Below, in pieces: positions 33,786 to 45,710 of a stretch of 64,000 nucleotides of DNA. The stretch covers positions 225,202,578 to 225,266,577 of the forward strand of contig CP136062.1 of assembly GCA_032622095.1 (NCBI GenBank), in the 5' to 3' direction. Origin of the DNA: Siphonodentalium dalli. Taxonomy: Eukaryota; Mollusca; Scaphopoda; Gadilida; Siphonodentaliidae. The notes beneath the pieces are model-generated. The model did not search any database. It was not told the origin of the DNA and saw only the letters and a program-made list of their open reading frames with translations. Position numbers and translations under genes: made by a program. The first letter of the stretch is position 1. Every line of letters begins with the position of its first letter.

Positions 33786-34586
33786 GCCGACATTGCCGTG
33801 GGGATGCCCGTTCCTACACGCGTTTTCGATTCTATGAAGTACCCACATATATACACACATATTAATAGTAGATTGGCAGATTCCAGTAGCTTTATAACGG
33901 TATATCTGGGGAGAAATCTGATGCTATATTCGTGATTATCTGGGATGATTTCGGTATATACCGAAGGTATATACTGTAAAAACAAAGCGCGCCATCCGTG
34001 CTCGCAGTGAATAAATTTCGAGCGATAACGTTTGCGTTCCCGTATAACTCTGCAGATGCCAATAACGTTGAATGGGAAACAGACGCTCTTTATAGAGATG
34101 CGTCAAAAACAAACGCTCATTAAATAATCACTTGATTAACCCACGCCGTGCATTTGCGGTGATTTGAGATTGGAGAACGGGTGCTCTGAGCTTCTCTAAA
34201 CCGCGACCACGGTCGTGTCGGTGGGATTTGACACTTACATAGGAAGTTTGAGCTCAATATGTACACGCGTTTTGGATTCTATGAAGTACACACACACACA
34301 TGTTTGTTTAACATACTTAGCGAGGTACTTTCTTTAGAAATGCAAACAATACCGTCATAGCGAGGTACCTCGTTATTTCGTAAAATATCCAAATAAGGAG
34401 GGCACCTTTAACGAAATAACGGGAATTTTTGTAACGCATGCGTAGTAGCATTTCCGCCTAGTGCGGACGAAAAAAATTCAAAAATTTCACAAAATACAAA
34501 TTTCCGTCCCCTTAAGAGAAAAAATTGTTAAAATAGTGAGGTACTTTTGGTTACTATATAAAGTACCTCGGAATGTCAGGTAAACC

Positions 34587-34587
<1 letters not shown>

Positions 34588-34652
<65 letters not shown>
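34588..34652. repeat. (AC)n microsatellite
   Basis: About 65 bases of CA/AC dinucleotide with one CCC interruption at 34,620-34,623. Frames across it encode only VCVC-type artefacts. Confidence 0.95.
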
Positions 34653-34658
<6 letters not shown>

Positions 34659-34683
34659 CGAAGTCTCAAAATATATAGTATAG

Positions 34684-34720
34684 ACTAGCAGGTTAGCCCG
34701 CCACTGGCGGCGTTCGTCAG
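34684..34720 (-). repeat. Possible Helitron-like 3' terminus
   Basis: Second copy of the GCCGCCAGTGGCGG stem and CTAGT end, followed on the plus strand by TCAGAAACATGACAATTTT as at 33,378. Confidence 0.4.
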
Positions 34721-35014
34721 AAACATGACAATTTTTATATTTTTTAATTAATTTTTTTAGTTAATTTTTATAATTAATCTTTTAATTAAATTTGTTGTTT
34801 TTCAATGAGTTAATATTCATTTTTTGTTTATAACATGAGTTAATTGTGCATTTTCCCCGATTTTGACCTTGAATTGATCATTTTCAAGGTCAAGGTCAGG
34901 TCGGGGTCACAATTTAACCCGTCCATGACACTTCCCGTAGGTAACATGTTTGAGCTCAATCGGTTCGAGTCTATAAAGGACACACACATATATATAATTT
35001 GTGGGTACCCGTTT

Positions 35015-35285
35015 CAAGATGAAGAAGACATAAGAATCACACAACACGCAGTACCCGTCCCTAAAAGAGGTATGATTTAAGGTACATCGGGCGGAAAAAA
35101 CTGACCCGATGAAAAATTCCCCCGTTCCTATGAACGACAGACATAAGAATCACACAACACGAATTTTTTTTTTCACACAACACGCAGAACCCGTCCCTAA
35201 AAGATGTATGATTGAAAATTTTCCCATATAAATTTTCCCCGTTCCTAGGAACGACAGACATAAGAAACACACAACACGCATGTTT
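35015..35285 (+). repeat. Tandem duplication with AAGAATCACACAACACG
   Basis: CATAAGAATCACACAACACG occurs twice and a close variant a third time; ACCCGTCCCTAAAAGA and CCGTTCCTA(T/G)GAACGACAG occur twice. The unit is about 120 bases. Confidence 0.7.
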
Positions 35286-35906
35286 TGTTTTCCGATGAGT
35301 TAATTCTGCCTTTTTAATCAAGATAAATGCATTTCGCGTTTTGCGTCCGCAGTTTCGTAGGCACATGCGAGCGTTTAGCAACGCCGATGACAATAAAGAG
35401 CGTTAGTCGGTTAACAACTCCAAATATGGTCAATATAAAGATCGTGCCTGCCTTAACCCCCGATGTGCCGTTTGTGGTTATTTTGATGATTGGGAGTGGA
35501 GAATGAGTGCTCAGAGCTTGTCCAAAATGCGACGTTGACCATTCCCGTGGGTTTATCTGGACAAACTATTTTTCAATTGGTCCAGAGACATGCCTATATC
35601 AGCACGTTCGATGACATGGTCGCACGTGAAATTGAACCCGTCCATATTGCTCACAGGTGAGAAGTAGTCCTACACACATGGTCAAGGTCCAGAAACATGC
35701 CTATGAGCGAGGTCAGGTTGACACGTTAAATACCAAATCCGAGTCGGATCGGTCGAGCAGTGTGCGAGTCTATAACACACATACATACGTGCATTCATAC
35801 ACACATACATACAGACAGATATTCCAAAATGTATAATCGATAGCTACAAGAATTCTATGATAAAAAGTTCACGGGCGATCTGATGCATGCATCTTAGTTT
35901 TCTTGT

Positions 35907-36854
35907 ATATCACTAGTGCTAATACACCTCAGTTGGTGCATACCTGGTCCAGTGTAGAGGTAGTAATGGTTTTGCTGTTCTTTGGTTGTAATATTGTCCA
36001 GCTAAAAGCCACACCGGCTTCCAGGAGCCAAATACTAAAGTAAATCACATTTACTGATATTTTGCTTCCAAACAAATACTAAAGTAAATCATATTTACTG
36101 GTAATTGGTTGCCTATGCTGTTTTCTTAAAGTGGCATGCTGTATCATACCAAGCATACAAGCTAACCCCATAATGGACCTGTGATGCATGTCTTGGCTGT
36201 GTTAATAAAGTATAAGGACATTTGGGTGCATGGATGACTGAAAGCATGCATGGTGGAATCAGGGCTCGAACGCCTGTGGAAAATTTTAAAACTGTATGTG
36301 TCTGGTACCTGTCGACTCATGGTGGCTCTTGTATGTAGTTTTTAGATTCAGTACTGGGTGGGGTACAGAGATTTGTGGGTGGGCGGACTTTGGGGTCCAT
36401 GTTGTTTTCGTATAGCAGGCAGGCAACATAAGCCCATATACTCCACCCACTTGCTAATGTATTGGTCAGCATTTCTTGTTTTGAGAGTATACTTTCTTAT
36501 ATTTTGTCAAACTAAGAAATAATAGCTTATTTAATGCTGCGGTGATAAATGAAACCTAAGTGTCGGAATTTTAATAAAGTACCTCAAGATATTATAGGAA
36601 ATAAAAAAAAACATCGCATCAAAATCAACACCAGTGACGTTGTAGATGTGCTATAGTAAAGGACACTAATTAGTACTCAGTCAATCACGATAGGACAAAT
36701 TACGGGCATATAGAACGGCCGTGGAGCAAGCAAAATGAAGCATTAACTGGATTACGATAAACATTTAGCCATGTCTGGAATCGGAACGCTGTTTTGGTGG
36801 TACATCTACATGTAGTGTGAAACGCATAAACATTCTGAAGACGAAACAGTGCAT
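35907..36854. other. Mostly unassigned
   Basis: Contains a short direct repeat (AAATACTAAAGTAAATCA near 36,030 and again near 36,074). No gene recognised. A HGGSC-like phrase near 36,322 was considered but lacks the other EGF cysteines. Confidence 0.4.
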
Positions 36855-36863
36855 GCGAGTGAG

Positions 36864-38226
36864 TAGTCCAAGTCTTCTCGTACTAAAACTAGCTAAGATT
36901 TTGGGATGGAGATGCTAGTGTTTAGTCCGAGTTCCAGGCCCATGCATTTCTATGACACGAGTTACGCCCAGGATCTGTGGCGGGAATCTGTGGTGTATTT
37001 TACTCGATTTACCTAACAAAGCAATACATGATGCTATATACATCGGAAAGAGTGACATCTTATGGTCATAATGGTGTATAAGAATCTAACTTTAATGTTA
37101 AATTACACATAGAATATTCCGGTTGATTGCCACAAACATCGTTGTTTTTTCTGTTTGTTTACTTAACTGAAAGCCGAACTCAGGTTCCGAATAACTTCGG
37201 CATTGTCCGGTGTTTGTTCTGAGTATTCTAGTTTCCGTTTCTATATATAGCGCGGGGTTTTCCGAACAAAATGGTGAAAACCGATCGCCGCAAAGTCCAG
37301 TTTCCAATGTGCTTTGAGAACAATTCCCGCACTAAAAACTTAATGACATAATGGAGGATCAGAAAGGTAGTTTTGTTGACAATTTTCGCAAGCAACTTGT
37401 CAAAATTGGAGCAAATTAGATCTCTTGTGTCTGACTTGCCATGCGTGTGATTTTCATCCATGTGCATTTTGACTTTTGTGTTGATAAAATAATCGGAGAA
37501 CCGAATCACACAGTTTCGAAATATAGTTCTTCCGTTTTAGTGGGACTTTTCAAACTTAAGGTTAAAAATTTATACAAATTTTGTTTGATTTTTTGTGTGC
37601 TTAACAAGTGCAGTATATTGCTCTGTTCGCTTAGTATATATCTTAATTTCGCTGAAGTCCACCAAATGTGGGAAATGTAGCACCATATTATTTATTCTAA
37701 TGTTCGTTGTGTTTACACTGTTTTAAACTTTGAGAGGTTTGTAATTCCCCGTAATTTATTTAATGTATTACATTTATATCTTCAATGTTTAATTAATCTA
37801 TTTATTTTTTATTTATTGACACACATAATTACGATTACAATGGAGAATTCATCGTAATTTGCGTTGTCAGTCGAAAATCTACGGAATATTTTCAACGGAA
37901 AATGCCGAAAACAGTTCGCGAGGTCAACTGAGTTCGCATACTTTTAAAAATTTGTAAACATTGCGGTAAATGTCTCTTTTCGCATTAAATTACCGCTTTC
38001 AATTCACAACTGATGTGGGGTTCAGATCAAATAGCATGTGTTCTGCGGAAAATATCTTTTATTGTCGCAATTGTGATATTTTATTTCATATAATTGTGGT
38101 TTTATTTGAGCGGGTCATTAACGCTTAACTCGTGTCATAAGAAGGCTATGCGCGCGTTCTCGGACTAAACACTAGCATCTCCATCCCAAAATATTAGCTA
38201 GTTTTAGTACGAGAAGACTTGGACTA
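36864..38226. mobile_element. Mutator-like non-autonomous element, 9-bp duplication
   Basis: The inverted ends start TAGTCCAAGTCTTCTCGTAC and are matched over about 70 bases, with weaker pairing to about 100 (TATGACACGAGTTA). The 9 bases GCGAGTGAG flank it exactly (36,855-36,863; 38,227-38,235). Long inverted ends plus a 9-bp duplication are the Mutator-like signature. The interior (1.36 kb) has only short frames such as minus 37,228-37,509, with no transposase motif. Confidence 0.88.
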
Positions 38227-38237
38227 GCGAGTGAGTA

Positions 38238-41048
38238 TAAAGTTTACCTGTGGTATAATTAATCATCTCCAATGTTTACCTGTGTTATAATTAATCATCT
38301 CTAATGTTTACCTGTGTTATAATTAATCATCTCTAATGTTTACCTGTGTTATAATTAATCATCTCTAATGTTTACCTGTGTTATAATTAATCATCTCTAA
38401 TGTTTATCATTGTTATAATTAATCATCTCTAATGTTCACCTGTGTTATAATTAATCATCTCTAATGTTTACCTGTGTTATAATTAATCATCTCTAATGTT
38501 TACCTGTGTTATAATTAATCATCTCTAATGTTTACCTGTGTTATAATTAATCATCTCTAATGTTTACCTGTGTTATAATTAATCATCTCTAATGTCCACC
38601 TGTGTTATAATTAATCATCTCTAATGTTCACCTGTGTTATAATTAATCATCTCTAATTTTTACCTATGTTATAATTAATCATCTCTAATGTTTACCTGTG
38701 TTATAATTAATCATCTCTAATGTTTACCATTGTTATAATTAATCATCTCTAATGTTCTCCTGTGTTATAATTAATCATCTATAATGTTTACCTGTGTTAT
38801 AATTAATCATCTCTAATGTTTACCTGTGTTATAATTAATCATTTCTAATGTTTACCTGTGTTATAATTAATCATCTCTAATGTTTACCTGTGTCATAATT
38901 AATCATCTCTAATGTTTACCTGTGTTATAATTAATCATCTCCAATGTTTACCTGTGTTATAATTAATCATCTCTAATGTTTACCTGTGGTATAATTAATC
39001 ATCTCTAATGTTCACCTGTGTTATAATTAATCATCTCTAATGTTCACCTGTGTTATAATTAATCATCTCTAATGTTTACCTGTGTTATAATTAATCATCT
39101 CTGTTTACCTGTGTTATAATTAATCATCTCTGTTTACCTGCGTTATAATTAATCATCTCTGTTTACCTGTGTTATAATTAATCACCTCTAATGTTTATCT
39201 GTGTTATAATTAATCACCTCTAATGTTTACCTTTGTTATAATTAATCACCTCTAATGTATACCTGCGTTATAATTAATCATCTGTTTTTCTGCGTTATAA
39301 TTAATCATCACTAATGTTTACCTGTGTTATAATTAATCACCTCTAATGTTTACCTGTGTTATAATTAATCATCTCTAATGTTCACCTGCGTTATAATTAA
39401 TCATCTCTAATGTTTACCTGTGTTATAATTAATCATCTCTAATGTTTACCTGTGTTATAATTAATCACCTCTAATGTTTACCTGCGTTATAATTAATCAT
39501 CTCTAATGTTTACCTGTGTTATAATTAATCATCTCCAATGTTTACCTGTGTTATAATTACTCATCTCTGTTTACCTGTGTTAGAATTAATCACCTCTGTT
39601 TACCTGTGTTATAATTAATCACCTCTAATGTTCACCTGTGTTATAATTAATCATCTCTAATGTTTACCTGTGTTATAATTAATCATCTCTGTTTACCTGT
39701 GTTATAATTAATCATCTCTGTTTACCTGCGTTATAATTAATCATCTCTGTTTACCTGTGTTATAATTAATCACCTCTAATGTTTATCTGTGTTATAATTA
39801 ATCACCTCTAATGTTTACCTTTGTTATAATTAATCACCTCTAATGTATACCTGCGTTATAATTAATCATCTCTGTTTTTCTGCGTTATAATTAATCATCA
39901 CTAATGTTTACCTGTGTTATAATTAATCACCTCTAATGTTTACCTGTGTTATAATTAATCATCTCTAATGTTCACCTGCGTTATAATTAATCATCTCTAA
40001 TGTTTACCTGTGTTATAATTAATCATCTCTAATGTTTACCTGTGTTATAATTAATCACCTCTAATGTTTACCTGCGTTATAATTAATCATCTCTAATGTT
40101 TACCTGTGTTATAATTAATCATCTCCAATGTTTACCTGTGTTATAATTACTCATCTCTGTTTACCTGTGTTAGAATTAATCACCTCTGTTTACCTGTGTT
40201 ATAATTAATCACCTCTAATGTTTACCTGTGTTATAATTAATAATCTCTAATGTTCACCTGCGTTATAATTAATCATCTCTAATGTTTACCTGTGTTATAA
40301 TTAGTCATCTCTAATGTTTACCTGTGTTATAATTAATCATCTCTAATGTTTACCTGTGTTATAATTAATCACCTCTAATGTTTACCTGCGTTATAATTAA
40401 TCATCTCTAATGTTTACCTGTGTTATAATTAATCATCTTCAATGTTTACCTGTGTTATAATTAATCATCTCTGTTTACCTGTGTTATAATTAATCACCTC
40501 TAATGTTTACCTGTGTTATAATTAATCATATCTAATGTTCACCTGCGTTATAATTAATCATCTCTAATGTTTACCTGTGTTGTAATTAATCATCTATAAT
40601 GTTCACCTGCGTTATAATTAATCATCTCTAATGTTTACCTGTGTTATAATTAATCACCTCTAATGTTTACCTGTGTTATAATTAATCATCTCTAATGTTC
40701 ACCTGTGTTATAATTAATCATCTCTAATGTTCACCTGTGTTATAATTAATCATCTCTAATGTTTACCTGTGTTATAATTAATCACCTCTAATGTTTACCT
40801 GTGTTATAATTAATCATCTCTAATGTTTACCTGTGTTATAATTAATCACCTCTAATGTTTACCTGTGTTATAATTAATCATCTCTAATGTTTACCTGTGT
40901 TATAATTAATCACCTCTAATGTTTACCTGTGTTATAATTAATCATCTATAATGTTCACCTGTGTTATAATTAATCATCTCTAATGTTTACCTGTGTTATA
41001 ATTAATCACCTCTAATGTTTACCTGTGTTATAATTAATCATCACTAAT
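38238..41048 (+). repeat. 32-bp satellite array, about 90 units
   Basis: The unit is GTTTACCTGTGTTATAATTA followed by ATCATCTCTAAT. A shorter 27-bp variant lacks TAATG. Variants such as CACCTC, GTTCACC and CTGCG are spread along it. A segment of about 450-500 bases starting near 39,100 is repeated almost exactly 588 bases later, showing array growth by duplication of blocks. There are no unique spacers and no coding content. Confidence 0.96.
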
Positions 41049-41570
41049 GTTTTAATAGCTGAGAAAATATCCCGATATGCGTTGATAATATGGAGCATTA
41101 GCCTCATAATCAAAACTTGTGTGTTACGGTTCTATTTCAAGCCAATCACTGCATGCTTGAAATTTATTCTAACGATTTCTGCACTTTGGTCCGAATAGAG
41201 TTTTGTGTGTCAAACGTTTTAAACCCGATGATGTGTATGTCATATACATAATCCATCGTGTATATTAAGAAAAAAGAGTATAGGTATCTAGTAACAGGAG
41301 ATTAACCACCAATGCGCATAAAGTTCAAATCTGCTCCTGCGTTGCCGCAACTACATATATAGATACAGACAAGAAAACCAATATCAGAAATGGTAACGCG
41401 CTCAAGATCATATACCCATATATATACCCATGATTGTAATTATAGAATATAAAATGTATTGGTTTTGCGAATGACCAACTCAGAATTCCGTTAAAATAAC
41501 AATAACAACAGCACCTAATTAACGAACCGGCGGCCGACTCGGCCGTCTCCGATCACAACCCCCAGTGGGC
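41049..41570. other. No feature recognised
   Basis: Unassigned sequence between the satellite and the dispersed repeat. Confidence 0.4.
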
Positions 41571-41770
41571 TGCAGAACGAAACATGTCTATAAAAGTTGA
41601 AATATAAGACTTACAAATTATCTTATTCATTTCTTTTATTTGTAATTGGCATAGCTAGCTTATCACAAACCAAAAATCAACATTATTGACATAATGTTAA
41701 CGACAATAAACGAAATTGAAATTCCCAACTACATCTTTTACCGGACTCGGCCTCCGGTCGCAGTTCAACT
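41571..41770 (+). repeat. Dispersed repeat, copy 2
   Basis: Direct-orientation partner of window positions 1-200 (shared AAAGTTGAAATATAAGACTT and TTTATTTGTAATTGGCATAG). Confidence 0.7.
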
Positions 41771-41944
41771 TTTAATCCTCCCAAAAATTCCCATTCTATA
41801 AATAAAACACCCATGCACCAGGCGAAACTAGAATCTCTACACCAGTATACACGCGGAGCGCGCGTAATAAGTGGCATTAGCTTCACTTCAAGACCAAATA
41901 TTGGAAATCCCGTAGTATATATATACGGAGTCGAACTCTTTTTT

Positions 41945-42035
41945 ATTTCTTTATAACGAAATAAGATATCATAACGAAATAAGATATAGATACCAGTATA
42001 TCGAAATAAGATTTCGTTATAACGAAAGATAAGAT
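41945..42035. repeat. TAACGAAATAAGAT direct and inverted repeats
   Basis: ATAACGAAATAAGATAT occurs repeatedly, also inverted as TTTCGTTATAACGAAA. The 126-residue minus-strand frame 41,683-42,063 (FRYNEILFRY...) is produced by this repeat. Confidence 0.65.
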
Positions 42036-42426
42036 ATAAAAAAAAAATGAGTTCACGTTTCACCTCCCGGCCTCCGTAGGTAGAGGATTATAATCATGCC
42101 CGCCCATATAATTGACCAATTAAAATAGAACTCTACTGTCAGGTGATTAAGTGATGTTAGTGTGACATGAAAATGTATAATATATACATGTATATATGTC
42201 ACATTGTAGGAGTAAGTGTGCCATGTTTGTGTCAGCAGTTAACTATATATATAGCACAATGAAAGTGGGGTTGGATGGATTCGATTACCTTAGCTTACAT
42301 CATTATATATTTCACGGAAGGAGTCTGACCGACTTAGTTCCGGTGCTTACATATTTTACAATAACAATTGATGAACATGTTCATGAGAAATTTGTTTGAC
42401 ACAGTCTTTATACTGATGAAATGATA

Positions 42427-42968
42427 GTTCACCAATTCCTTAAATTGGTCCAAGGACTCAGCGTTAACTATTTGGTTAGGACGAGCATTCCACACAGGTC
42501 GGTTCTCTGGATAAAATGTACTTTCTTAGGTCTCTGCTACTGTGGTCGATCATCAGTTTTTGATCATGTCCCCTCGTTGCTGTATAAGTCGCAGCAAGTG
42601 ATAACGTATCATGGTCGATATTATATGGTTGTTCCCCTTTTTTATTTTGTAAACCTCTTTCGGGGTCGCCGCGAAGTCTCCTGTATTTTAGGAACATAAT
42701 ATCTAGAATAATGTGCCGGTGTTCATGTGGATATTTCCACAGCCACGCGGGATCATGCGGGTTGCGCGTCTCTGTACACTTTCTAATGCCCTTGCCTGTT
42801 TAAGCTGGCTGCATATGCAGTGACCGTAATCTATTATTGGCCGCACCATTGAAGAGTAAAGTCTCGTGAAAGTATCCAAATTTAGTTTGGTGAAAGTCCA
42901 GTATATGACACCAAGGATATGATTTGTTTTATTAATGGTGTTTCTGACTTGCTTCTCAAATTATGACT
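42427..42968 (-). pseudogene. LINE reverse transcriptase C-terminal relic
   Basis: Minus-strand translation gives, in order, FEKQVRNTINKTNHILGVI, then TFTKLNLDTFTRLYSSMVRP, IIDYGHCICSQL and ALESVQRRATRMIPR. Next come KYRRLRGD, ATRGHDQKL, and in another frame VWNARPNQIVNAESLDQFKE. This is the thumb and post-thumb segment typical of CR1/Jockey-type LINEs (FTxLDxxTFxxLYxxxVRPxLEY; LExVQRRAT; YRRLRGD; VWNxLPxxVVNA). At least two frameshifts and one stop break it. Catalytic motifs lie upstream of what remains, so this is a 5'-truncated dead copy. Confidence 0.88.
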
Positions 42969-43249
42969 GATCATCTATACATGGATTAACAAATCTTTTT
43001 CACACTGTGATACTATTATATTAGGTGCTTACGGTGTATCTGTCATTATATATTGCTTTTTTCGGTCTATTGTATCAGTTGGATGATTTTAGGTATCTTG
43101 ACTCACTGTCAAGTGCAGGTCATGCAGTGCATTTCAGCTTGCTAATCACATCGATGTCACACGTGCAGTATATAGCCTATAATGCTTAATTAGTATGTAC
43201 ATTTTTTGTTCAAGTGGCATGTGACAGGGTTAAAATTTATTACACGCTT

Positions 43250-43440
43250 GTTCCCAGAAGTACAGTGTTATTGCTGTTCCATATTTACAAAAACGTATTG
43301 AACGTACGTTCCATACGCATATCATTGACGTAAAATGACGTACGTGACGTTCGCCTCAACCATGAAACCAGAACTATAAAATAAAAGCATCATCCCACAC
43401 GACAAAACACGCCCTCTATGTGGTTAAATAAACCTTCTAA
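43250..43440 (+). repeat. Dispersed repeat related to 44,310-44,530
   Basis: GTTCC(C/T)A(G/A)AAGTACA, TATTGCTGTTCCATATTTAC and CATACGCAT recur at 44,313-44,385 and at 53,435. The copies flank hairpin sequences of the same family. Confidence 0.65.
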
Positions 43441-43487
43441 GTTTGTATTTTTAATGCACGGATTCTAGGACGCGAAGTGTGTAATAA

Positions 43488-43648
43488 ACACAGAACGACA
43501 AGATGTGTAAATGGGTTTGTCGATACGGCACTCGTGCTGTCGCGGAAGGATAATATAGAAATCGAGGCGCAAGCGCCCCTCGTTCTATCATTCCGCGACA
43601 GCACTCGTGTCGTACGACAAACCCTTTACACATCGTGTCGTTCTGTGT
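43488..43648. repeat. Near-perfect hairpin, ~78-bp arms
   Basis: Left arm starts ACACAGAACGACAAGATGTG and its complement ends the right arm; the centre is GGCGCAAGCGCC at about 43,568. A diverged half-copy (CCCCTCGTTCTATCCTTC...GTGTCGTTCCG) is at 44,435-44,512. Same design as 18,775-18,932. Confidence 0.82.
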
Positions 43649-43689
43649 ATATATATATGCCACAGTGTAGGAGTAACTTTGTCAGCAGA

Positions 43690-43713
43690 ATGTATATATA
43701 TATATATATATAT
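43690..43713. repeat. (TA)n microsatellite
   Basis: About 24 bases of TA dinucleotide. Confidence 0.9.
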
Positions 43714-43857
43714 AGCTGAATGGGCGCACTACGTATAGTAGGGATGGACTGATTCAATTATAACTTAGCTTAGCTTAGAGTGGGTTAATCTACTTATTCC
43801 CACTGAGAAACTTTGTTGCAATTAATTTGAGGTGAAACCGTAAATGCACCGGACTAA

Positions 43858-44106
43858 TTAAAATGCATAATTGTAGGTCACTTTGAGTTGGCGGTTTTCA
43901 ACTGATGGCCAAGGACACCGAATCTCAATATTATTGAGAGCTGTGTGAGACGTATTCACAAGATTGTCGTTGACGATCGATTTCAGAGGTCTGACCGAAG
44001 ATACCGAACAATTGTGACACGGACAGACAATGACCATATTGGGAAAGGGTCCTTCATTATATAGTGTACTTTCCATGTGTACAGTGCACTTGTAACCGGA
44101 CGCCAA
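43858..44106 (-). CDS. Unrecognised open frame, possible exon or TE fragment
   Basis: The frame reads GYKCTVHMESTLYNEGPFPN, then VIVCPCHNCSVSS and IEIRCPWPSVENRQLK, ending at a stop. It is cysteine-containing and not repeat-derived, so it is listed. There is no in-frame ATG at its start, no clear splice site and no known domain. It lies between hairpin repeats and the segmental duplication and is not itself duplicated. Confidence 0.2.
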   Translation of the reverse strand: MASGYKCTVHMESTLYNEGPFPNMVIVCPCHNCSVSSVRPLKSIVNDNLVNTSHTALNNIEIRCPWPSVENRQLKVTYNYAF

Positions 44107-44692
44107 TATAGAATTTAAGATAGCGAATTAAGCTAACTTAAGCAATTAGTGAAGTTGTTTTAAGTCGTTCACTATGTAATGTAAGGGATTCCACATTTAC
44201 GGAATTGCACCGTACACACCCCTGCTAATGACCATTGTTTCACAATATGCTTTTATTGGCGATGAAATTATGACAGAACCTTTGTAGTGTTTTTATTATT
44301 TATTACAACGATTGTTCCTAAAAGTACAATGGTATTGCTGTTCCATATTTACAAATCCGTATGGAACGTACTTTACATACGCATTTAGCTGACGTCAAAT
44401 GAACGGATTCTAGGTTGTGCCATCGCGAAACTGTGCCCCTCGTTCTATCCTTCAGCGCTATAGCATCCTATACCGTATCAACAAACCCATTAACACACTG
44501 GTGTCGTTCCGCGTATGTCTTTGACGTTTATCCCAGAACTAAAGTACATTAGTAACATTTATGTGTCATAATAAATTTTGGCCCATATTTCAGTCTGGTA
44601 ATAATTGAAAAAAATATGTTGGCAGAACACGTAATTTGGTGATCGTTTGAAAGAAATAGACATTGTGGGTTATTAAAATACTAAAATGCAGG

Positions 44693-45230
44693 CTTAAAGA
44701 TAGATTATCTCTTCATATAACAATTTTGAAATAGTTTCGAGGTTATAAAATAATAAATATAAATTGAAGACCCCTGTCCGGAAACGCTTCTATCAATTAA
44801 TATTGATTTTTATTTCGAATATTTTATTATAAAATGATATGATTAAATGGGACGCTTTATTGTTCTATTTTTTTAGAACAGACTATTCAGGCGATATCAT
44901 AATTATAGCGATATAGATCATTAGGGTGTTCAAATAGCTATGATCCGAAGGTCAAATGTCGCTGATTGGTTGTTTGTATTGTTTTATTACATAGGTATAA
45001 GCGATAATGTGTCTAATTAACGTTTATTTGTGACAAAATTAGACAATAACATTTATGGTCTCTGTTAACAGTAACCACTATTGTTCGTTAGCTAAACAAC
45101 CACACGTTTTTAGACCAGAACATGTTAATCGATAGCAGCATTACCGAACAGGGGTCTTCGATTCATATCTAATATTTTATAATCCGGTAACTATATAACA
45201 CATGTTTACAAAGAGATAGACCCTGTTTAA
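44693..45230. mobile_element. Foldback element, family of 18,340-19,140 (copy 1)
   Basis: CTCTTCATATAACAATTTTG, ATTGAAGACCCCTGTCCGG and GCTTCTATCAATTAA on the left pair with complements around 45,140-45,230. The interior lacks the long central hairpin of the 18-kb relative. A second copy is at 53,811-54,348. Confidence 0.65.
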
Positions 45231-45509
45231 TCACATATAACTTATATTTGGTTGGGTTGTGAATGTTGGCTATGCATATATAATGTCTATATTGTAACAA
45301 ACACTCTATGTATGGCTGATATTAACAAATAATGGAACTACTTCATTTTATAACTCGAACATGTCAAAATGGGTTATCTTACAATTAATAATTGTTCCTA
45401 TTGTATGCCTTTTCCATGTGTAGAATCAGAATGTGTTTCGAAAATGACATTTTGCGGATACTATATATGACTCTAATGTGAACTAAGTCATGAAATTCAG
45501 ATACCACTG

Positions 45510-45710
45510 ACCCTTTTGAATAGCCGTATGTATCTTCTGTTTCGTCTGAGTGTTCGTCCGCTCTGTTTGCACTTCATAAGACCTGAATTCTAACTGCTTC
45601 GTGACAACTGCTTTTGTCCATGTTTTTGATCGGTCATTAGGTTTCGGGGCTACCCAGATTGGCGAACCTTCCGGTATCACGTCCATGCAGGTCACGAGCA
45701 TTCTGATCAT
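45510..45710 (-). pseudogene. Probable Ty3/gypsy integrase C-terminal fragment (copy 1)
   Basis: The minus-strand frame contains IPEGSPIWVAPKPNDRS, KTWTKAVV, then LEFRSYEVQTE and KQKIHTA. G-x-VWV, W-x-x-A-VV and RSYEVxTE with a following basic segment match the C-terminal domain of Ty3/gypsy polyproteins in animals. Only about 65 residues remain, with no integrase core nearby. Copy 2 is at 54,632-54,827. The assignment is by pattern and could be wrong. Confidence 0.45.

Larger units (their letters stand above)
29981..35906 (-). repeat. Large inverted repeat, right arm (5.9 kb with insertions)
   Basis: This is the diverged reverse complement of 23,301-26,690. It is longer mainly because of a hAT-like element (30,877-32,044) and additional Helitron-like and tandem segments between 33,266 and 35,500. 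Outside the insertions, order and spacing follow the left arm. Confidence 0.88.

Noticed and set aside
36310-36350. STHGGSC phrase suggesting a second EGF exon
   Set aside because: The remaining cysteines and splice sites are absent on that strand.
38238-41048. CRISPR-like array (short repeats at regular spacing)
   Set aside because: The whole 32-bp unit repeats with no unique spacers, in eukaryotic DNA without cas genes. It is a satellite.
41683-42063. 126-residue minus-strand frame with FRY repeats
   Set aside because: It is produced by TAACGAAATAAGAT repeats; composition is not protein-like.
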